Assembly: GCA_049509675.1 (NCBI GenBank)
Contig: JBEKZQ010000446.1
Location: 1-8,534 of the forward strand
Length of the DNA: 8,534 nucleotides
Reading direction: 5' to 3'
Source of the DNA: JBEKZQ01 sp049509675
GTDB taxonomy: Bacteria > Planctomycetota > Planctomycetia > Pirellulales > Thermoguttaceae
In this document: positions 5,758 to 8,534 of the stretch, piece after piece
Position numbering within the stretch: position 1 is the first letter of the stretch
Layout: every line of letters starts with the position of its first letter
Program-made: the position numbers and the translations under genes
Notes under the pieces: model-generated
What the model was told of the DNA's origin: nothing
Seen by the model: the letters and a program-made list of their open reading frames with translations, nothing else
Database searches by the model: none

Positions 5758-6136
5758 AGGCATCGATGGAATCACCTTCGACGTCCTTGTCGGGCGGTGG
5801 CGGCACAAGCGGCTCCAGTTGGCGAATCAACTCCGGAATATGCACCGTTGCGACGCGCCAGATTCGCTCATGCCTGATCTCGCCATAGTCGTGGGCGAGG
5901 ACATGACGTTGTGCCTGGATCGGCCGCCAAGGGATCTCGGCATGGGCCGCCTGGAACGCGGTAGAGATGTGACGTGCCGCCTCGCCGATGATTTCGACTT
6001 GCCGTTCCACGGCGCTGCGGAGCATCAAATCCGCTAGGTAATCGACATCCGTCCGGCCGTGGATGAAGCTCTCTACGGCGCGGGCCGCCGCGAGCATGTC
6101 CCAGAGATGTGAATTGTCATCCCGCTCGGCCGTCAT
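5756..6136 (-). CDS. hepT: HEPN-domain toxin, HepT/DUF86 family (126 aa)
   Basis: This is an all-helical HEPN protein of the HepT (DUF86) family, in which dimers act as RNases or growth-arresting toxins. The family motif R-x4-H-x-Y is intact: R77, H82 and Y84 in QRHVLAHDYGEI. In the characterised HepT-MntA pair, the motif tyrosine is the residue adenylylated by the antitoxin. Also typical are LWDMLAAARAVESFI near the N-terminus and RSAVERQVEIIGEAARHIS (residues 40-58). The C-terminus ends in a proline- and acid-rich tail (VPPPPDKDVEGDSIDA). The ATG at 6136 has AAGG six bases upstream. An in-frame ATG farther upstream, at 6232, lies inside the MNT gene and would add a segment unlike the family. 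The coding region overlaps the end of the MNT gene by 20 bases, so translation is probably coupled. Confidence 0.88.
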   Translation of the reverse strand: MTAERDDNSHLWDMLAAARAVESFIHGRTDVDYLADLMLRSAVERQVEIIGEAARHISTAFQAAHAEIPWRPIQAQRHVLAHDYGEIRHERIWRVATVHIPELIRQLEPLVPPPPDKDVEGDSIDA

Positions 6137-6431
6137 AAATGACCTTTCTTGTTGCCAAGATCGTATGACGGCGAAACGGGTTCCGCAACCCTTCCTTCTC
6201 GACAAGGTCGACACGCCGGCCGACCAGCGCACTCAGTTCGTCGCTCATCGCGGTGAAGTCCCAAAGGCTCCAGGGCGCGTCGGCGGCGAAAGATACCAGG
6301 ACGTCGACGTCGCTCTGGGGGCCGAAGTCGTCGCGAAGAACCGATCCGAAGAGCGACAACTCCCGGACCCTCCACTTGTGGCAGAAGGATTCCAGGCTGG
6401 CGGTCGGTATTTCGACGTTTGGGAACGGCAT
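6117..6431 (-). CDS. mntA: MNT-type nucleotidyltransferase antitoxin, MntA family (104 aa)
   Basis: This is a minimal nucleotidyltransferase of the DNA polymerase beta superfamily. The catalytic signature is complete: G29-S30 in LSLFGSVLRDDFG, D41 and D43 in SDVDVLV, and the third acidic residue D75 in RRVDLVEKEGL. In the known HepT-MntA systems, such enzymes use ATP to add AMP units to a tyrosine of the HEPN toxin and so inactivate it. The intact catalytic residues suggest the same role here. The length is typical. The ATG at 6431 has AAGGAA upstream, about nine bases from the start; that ribosome site is buried in a predicted hairpin (6438-6464). It is the first gene of the pair, with the toxin gene overlapping its 3' end. 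No other antitoxin or DNA-binding regulator is encoded alongside. Confidence 0.9.
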   Translation of the reverse strand: MPFPNVEIPTASLESFCHKWRVRELSLFGSVLRDDFGPQSDVDVLVSFAADAPWSLWDFTAMSDELSALVGRRVDLVEKEGLRNPFRRHTILATRKVIYDGRAG

Positions 6432-6437
6432 TTGCCA

Positions 6438-6464
6438 GGTTCCTTTCGGGGTCCGAAGGAAACC
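6438..6464 (-). promoter_or_regulatory. hairpin covering the ribosome binding site of the MNT gene
   Basis: In the transcript, GGUUUCCUUCGG pairs with CCGAAAGGAACC across a three-base ACC loop. Eleven of twelve positions pair, one as U-G, with one C-A mismatch. The right arm contains the AAAGGAA ribosome binding site and ends six bases before the AUG. If formed, it should reduce translation of the antitoxin and, through the overlap, of the toxin. The structure was predicted by eye. Confidence 0.5.
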
Positions 6465-6466
6465 GA

Positions 6467-6492
6467 GTTGTTAACTCCGGAGGGGTTGTTAA
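6467..6492 (-). promoter_or_regulatory. paired GTTGTTAA repeats around a palindrome upstream of the MNT gene
   Basis: GTTGTTAA occurs at 6467-6474 and 6485-6492, an 18-base period, with the palindrome CTCCGGAG (6475-6482) between them. Its position upstream of the toxin-antitoxin operon fits an operator or a promoter-proximal element. I could not identify a convincing -35/-10 pair for the operon. Confidence 0.3.
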
Positions 6493-6547
6493 TCAGAGAT
6501 TTGGAGAGTTTCAGACCGCAATTCCGGGGTCCGAGGGGAACCATAGG

Positions 6548-6563
6548 GGTTCCTTCCGGAACC
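6548..6563. repeat. perfect 6-bp-stem hairpin in the toxin-antitoxin leader region
   Basis: GGTTCC TTCC GGAACC. A second small stem, CTCTC/GAGAG, lies about 15 bases to the right. Nearby, CGGGGTCCGA occurs twice, once inside the hairpin over the ribosome site and once at about 6525. The region 6432-6633 therefore looks like repeated, structured non-coding sequence with no supported gene. Confidence 0.4.
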
Positions 6564-6633
6564 TACTCCAAGTCTCTCGAAACAGAGAGCGCCGGGCTTC
6601 GGACTGAATTGGCGTAAACCGTTGCGGGACAAT

Positions 6634-6669
6634 GCCCTCACCCTAACCCTCTCCCGGAGGGAGAGGGGA
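6634..6669. repeat. dispersed hairpin repeat, copy 1
   Basis: The unit contains CCCTCACCCTAACCCTCTCCC, of which the last nine bases form a perfect stem with GGGAGAGGG around a GGA loop. The same unit recurs at 6745-6779 with one A missing. Repeats of this type are widespread between genes in several GC-rich bacterial groups. Confidence 0.8.
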
Positions 6670-6744
6670 CCGAGACGCAAAACGCCCGGCCGCCGGAATC
6701 TCGGCGTCGGGGGTTAACTGGTCGGTCGCAAACCGGGGCCAAGA

Positions 6745-6779
6745 GCCCTCACCCTACCCTCTCCCGGAGGGAGAGGGGA
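6745..6779. repeat. dispersed hairpin repeat, copy 2, next to tRNA-Asn 3' end
   Basis: This copy is identical to 6634-6669 except for one missing A. Its 9-bp stem begins within about 10 bases of the mature 3' end of the minus-strand tRNA gene, after a short T-rich stretch. It may help stop or process the tRNA transcript. Confidence 0.8.
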
Positions 6780-6786
6780 ACAAAAG

Positions 6787-6859
6787 CTCCCCGACAAGGG
6801 CTCGAACCTTGGACCTAGCGGTTAACAGCCGCTCGCTCTACCGACTGAGCTATCGGGGA
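6787..6859 (-). tRNA. tRNA-Asn (anticodon GTT)
   Basis: The minus strand folds into a complete cloverleaf of 73 bases. The acceptor arms are TCCCCGA and TCGGGGA with discriminator G. The D arm is GCTC...GAGC with AGTCGGTA. The anticodon stem AGCGG/CCGCT holds loop CTGTTAA, whose anticodon GTT reads AAC/AAU. The T arm is CAAGG TTCGAGC CCTTG. The 3' CCA is not encoded (GCTTTTG follows), so it must be added after transcription. It reads toward the toxin-antitoxin genes. Confidence 0.96.
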
Positions 6860-6870
6860 TTAGGCTTGCT

Positions 6871-6899
6871 ATCTTAACAATCGCCCAGGAATTTCGCAA
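6871..6899 (-). promoter_or_regulatory. promoter for tRNA-Asn
   Basis: Read on the minus strand: TTGCGA (6899-6894), a 17-base spacer, TAAGAT (6876-6871). Transcription would begin about five bases before the tRNA 5' end at 6859, a short leader that fits a tRNA gene. Confidence 0.65.
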
Positions 6900-6943
6900 G
6901 TCCCAACCACACATGTCCTGCGGTCTTCCGGTCTCCGGTCTCA

Positions 6944-6972
6944 TTGTCGCCAGCCTGGACTTCGGGTATCAT
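6944..6972 (+). promoter_or_regulatory. promoter for the 7057-7239 gene and possibly fucU
   Basis: TTGTCG (6944-6949), a 17-base spacer, TATCAT (6967-6972). The leader would be about 78 bases. It contains a small hairpin, GCCCC TCAAGTG GGGGC (6996-7012). Confidence 0.5.
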
Positions 6973-7056
6973 AAATGGCTTACGGCCGACCGCTTGCCCC
7001 TCAAGTGGGGGCGATGTAAGTCAAAGTGGACCTTTTGGGTACTGGGGAGTAAGCGC

Positions 7057-7239
7057 ATGACAAAGAAAGCGAATTTTGGCAAGCGGGCGGAGGTCAAGCT
7101 GGCCTTGGCCCGGAAATATGCCCGATTGGCCAAGACCGTCAGCAGCCGGCCACGGAGCCAGACGTGGCTGCGGCTCTCGGCCAGACATCAGCGCCAGGCT
7201 GAAGATCTATTGCGGATGCAGCAGCAAGCCGGCTCGTAA
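7057..7239 (+). CDS. small highly basic protein of unknown function (60 aa)
   Basis: I do not recognise a named family. The protein is rich in Arg, Lys and Gln and looks helical throughout: MTKKANFGKRAEVKLALARK, then ARLAKTVSSRPRSQTWLRLS and ARHQRQAEDLLRMQQ. The composition suggests nucleic-acid or ribosome contact. It has a faint resemblance to the helical start of RNase P Rpr2-type proteins, but the zinc-binding cysteines of that family are missing, so I do not assign it. The ATG at 7057 has a strong GGGGAG seven bases upstream. An upstream ATG at 6913 would overlap the promoter and has no ribosome site. The fucU-like gene starts 28 bases after its stop, so the two may share a transcript. 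Confidence 0.72.
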   Translation: MTKKANFGKRAEVKLALARKYARLAKTVSSRPRSQTWLRLSARHQRQAEDLLRMQQQAGS

Positions 7240-7267
7240 TCGGTGCCGCGTCCTAGCGAGGTCCGTC

Positions 7268-7711
7268 ATGCTCAAAGGTATTTCACCGGTTGTATCGCCG
7301 GAATTGCTCTCCGTGCTGTGCCGCATGGGGCACGGTGATGAAATCGTGCTGGCCGACGCGCATTTTCCGGGCGAGAGCGTCTCGCACCGCGTGCTGCGCG
7401 CCGACGGCCTGCGTATCGCCTTGCTGCTGGATGGCATCCTCCCCTTGTTGGAACTGGATGCCTACGTGAAAGATCCGCTGGTGATGATGGCCGCGGTGGC
7501 GGGCGACGTGCTCGATCCGGCCGTGGAGCGCGCGTACCGGGCGGCGATCGACCGGCACGCGCCGCAGGCGCCGCCGATCGTGCGGATCGGGCGCTTCGAG
7601 TTCTACGATCGGGCGCGAGCGGCCTTCGCGGTCGTGATGACGGGCGAGACGGCGAAGTACGGGAACATCCTCTTGAAGAAAGGCGTGACGCCTTCCGGTC
7701 TTGGGTCTTAG
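7268..7711 (+). CDS. fucU: RbsD/FucU-family sugar mutarotase, L-fucose mutarotase-like (147 aa)
   Basis: Members of this family speed the interconversion of alpha and beta anomers of sugars such as L-fucose or D-ribose, feeding the anomer needed by the next enzyme. The family features are all visible: MLKGISPVVSPELL at the start, MGHGDEIVLADAHFP (residues 20-34) with the conserved histidine H22, and GRFEFYDRARAAFAVVMTGE (108-127). YGNILLKKGV (131-140) is the conserved C-terminal motif that lines the active site. The length matches FucU proteins, and the sequence is closer to the FucU than the RbsD branch. The ATG at 7268 has GAGG six bases upstream. No fucose isomerase, kinase or sugar transporter lies nearby, so the substrate is uncertain. 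It may be in one transcript with the small basic protein before it. Confidence 0.92.
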   Translation: MLKGISPVVSPELLSVLCRMGHGDEIVLADAHFPGESVSHRVLRADGLRIALLLDGILPLLELDAYVKDPLVMMAAVAGDVLDPAVERAYRAAIDRHAPQAPPIVRIGRFEFYDRARAAFAVVMTGETAKYGNILLKKGVTPSGLGS

Positions 7712-7714
7712 GCG

Positions 7715-7748
7715 AGTGGTCTGTGCAACTTGAGTTTACGAGTGGCAC
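7715..7748 (+). repeat. 34-bp copy, in opposite orientation, of the end of the 5074-5174 palindromic element
   Basis: AGTGGTCTGTGCAACTTGAG and the next 14 bases match the reverse complement of 5142-5175 at 31 of 34 positions. It lies three bases after the stop of the fucU-like gene, in the 80-base gap before the sirtuin gene. Only one half of the palindromic element is present here. Confidence 0.7.
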
Positions 7749-7791
7749 CCGCACGGGCATTGCGAACCGCTTTCCTCGCGACCACTGAACC

Positions 7792-8534
7792 ATGACAGAT
7801 CACGCCCCCGCCATCGATCGCGTTGCAAAGATTCTGGCGGAAAGCCGCAGCCTGCTGTTCATCACCGGGGCGGGCATCTCCGCCGATTCCGGCCTGCCGA
7901 CCTACCGCGGCATCGGCGGCCTGTACAATGCCGAGCATCCTGAAGAAGGATATCCGATCGAGGAGCTTCTTTCCGGGACTATGATGCGCAGCCGCCCGGA
8001 ATTGACGTGGAAGTATCTGGCCCAGATCGAGCAGGCGGCCCGGGGCGCCACGTTCAATCGCGGCCATGCGGTCATCGCCGAAATGGAACGCCATTTTCCC
8101 CGGGTGTGGACCTTGACGCAAAACATCGACGGCTTCCACCACGCGGCCGGATCAAAGAACGTTTTGGAGATCCACGGGCGGCTGCAAAACCTGTATTGTC
8201 CGGCGTGCAACTACCGCCGAGAGGTGCAAGACTACGGCGGCCTGACCATCCCGCCGCCCTGTCCCCGTTGCCAGGCGGTGCTTCGTCCGGACGTGGTGCT
8301 CTTCGGCGAAATGCTGCCCTCAATCACCCTGGAGCGGCTCTACGAGGAACTCGACGCCGGCTTCGACGCGGTCTTCAGCGTCGGCACGACGAGCGTCTTC
8401 CCCTATATCGCCGGCCCGGTGGAAATGGCCAGACGCCGCGGATCGCCCACGATCGAGATCAATCCGGGCCGCACCCAGGTGTCGCATTTGGTGGACGTGA
8501 AACTGGCGCTCGGCGCGGCCGCTGCCCTGGATGC
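7792..8534 (+). CDS. SIR2-family NAD-dependent protein deacylase (sirtuin), cut at the window end
   Basis: Sirtuins remove acyl groups from lysines using NAD, releasing nicotinamide and O-acyl-ADP-ribose. Of this gene, 247 codons are in the window, close to the full length of a bacterial sirtuin (about 240-275). Visible motifs are GAGIS (residues 26-30) and TYRG (37-40) in the NAD-binding cleft, then TQNIDGFH (109-116). The catalytic histidine H128 is in EIHGR. A zinc site is formed by C136, C139, C157 and C160, followed by RPDVVLFGE (165-173) and EINPG (222-226). The Tyr/Arg pair of desuccinylases is not evident after GAGIS, and TYRG replaces the commoner FRG, so acyl preference is open. It is probably cytoplasmic. 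There is no convincing ribosome binding site before the ATG at 7792. The 80-base gap to the fucU-like gene contains a dispersed repeat. Confidence 0.93.
   Translation, partial: MTDHAPAIDRVAKILAESRSLLFITGAGISADSGLPTYRGIGGLYNAEHPEEGYPIEELLSGTMMRSRPELTWKYLAQIEQAARGATFNRGHAVIAEMERHFPRVWTLTQNIDGFHHAAGSKNVLEIHGRLQNLYCPACNYRREVQDYGGLTIPPPCPRCQAVLRPDVVLFGEMLPSITLERLYEELDAGFDAVFSVGTTSVFPYIAGPVEMARRRGSPTIEINPGRTQVSHLVDVKLALGAAAALD

Noticed and set aside
5176..6786. Integrated genomic island using tRNA-Asn as attachment site
   Set aside because: The 3' end of the tRNA faces this region, which contains a toxin-antitoxin pair. However, I find no duplicated tRNA 3' end and no integrase gene.

Overview
The window looks like a chromosomal segment of a GC-rich bacterium, most likely a planctomycete (Pirellulales-like). 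The basis is indirect: many short GC-rich palindromic repeats between genes, mostly single-gene transcription units, a Tat-exported aldo/keto reductase-like protein, and a conserved-looking set of small proteins of the kind seen in that phylum. No marker gene fixes the taxonomy, so this is an inference.

Layout from left to right. On the minus strand, 1-572 is the N-terminal part of the membrane protease FtsH, cut by the window edge. A REP-like palindrome (677-752) and a sigma70-type promoter lead into a small unknown plus-strand gene (882-1151). That gene converges on a MacB-type ABC transporter (minus, 1229-3565), with a long hairpin between them that probably terminates both. Upstream of the transporter is a repeat-rich gap containing a 37-bp tandem duplication. 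The duplication reaches into the stop codon of a Tat-signal aldo/keto reductase-like gene (minus, 3811-4830), which has its own promoter.

The stretch 4831-5755 holds no intact gene. It contains nested palindromic elements, a consensus-like promoter with no evident gene, and what looks like a frameshifted gene remnant. Next is a complete MNT-HEPN toxin-antitoxin pair (minus, 6431-5756), with a predicted hairpin over the ribosome binding site of the antitoxin gene. A tRNA-Asn (minus, 6787-6859) follows, with two copies of a hairpin repeat between it and the toxin-antitoxin pair.

The right end is on the plus strand: a 60-residue basic protein, a FucU-type sugar mutarotase, and a sirtuin NAD-dependent deacylase that runs off the window. 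These could be partly co-transcribed.

The genes do not form one obvious pathway. The compact module most likely to act as a unit is MntA/HepT with its untranslated leader. I see no clearly new multi-gene system. The points most worth a second look are the leader hairpin of the toxin-antitoxin operon, the broken third reading frame directly behind the toxin, the orphan promoter facing that operon, and a palindromic repeat present in opposite orientations at 5142-5175 and 7715-7748.
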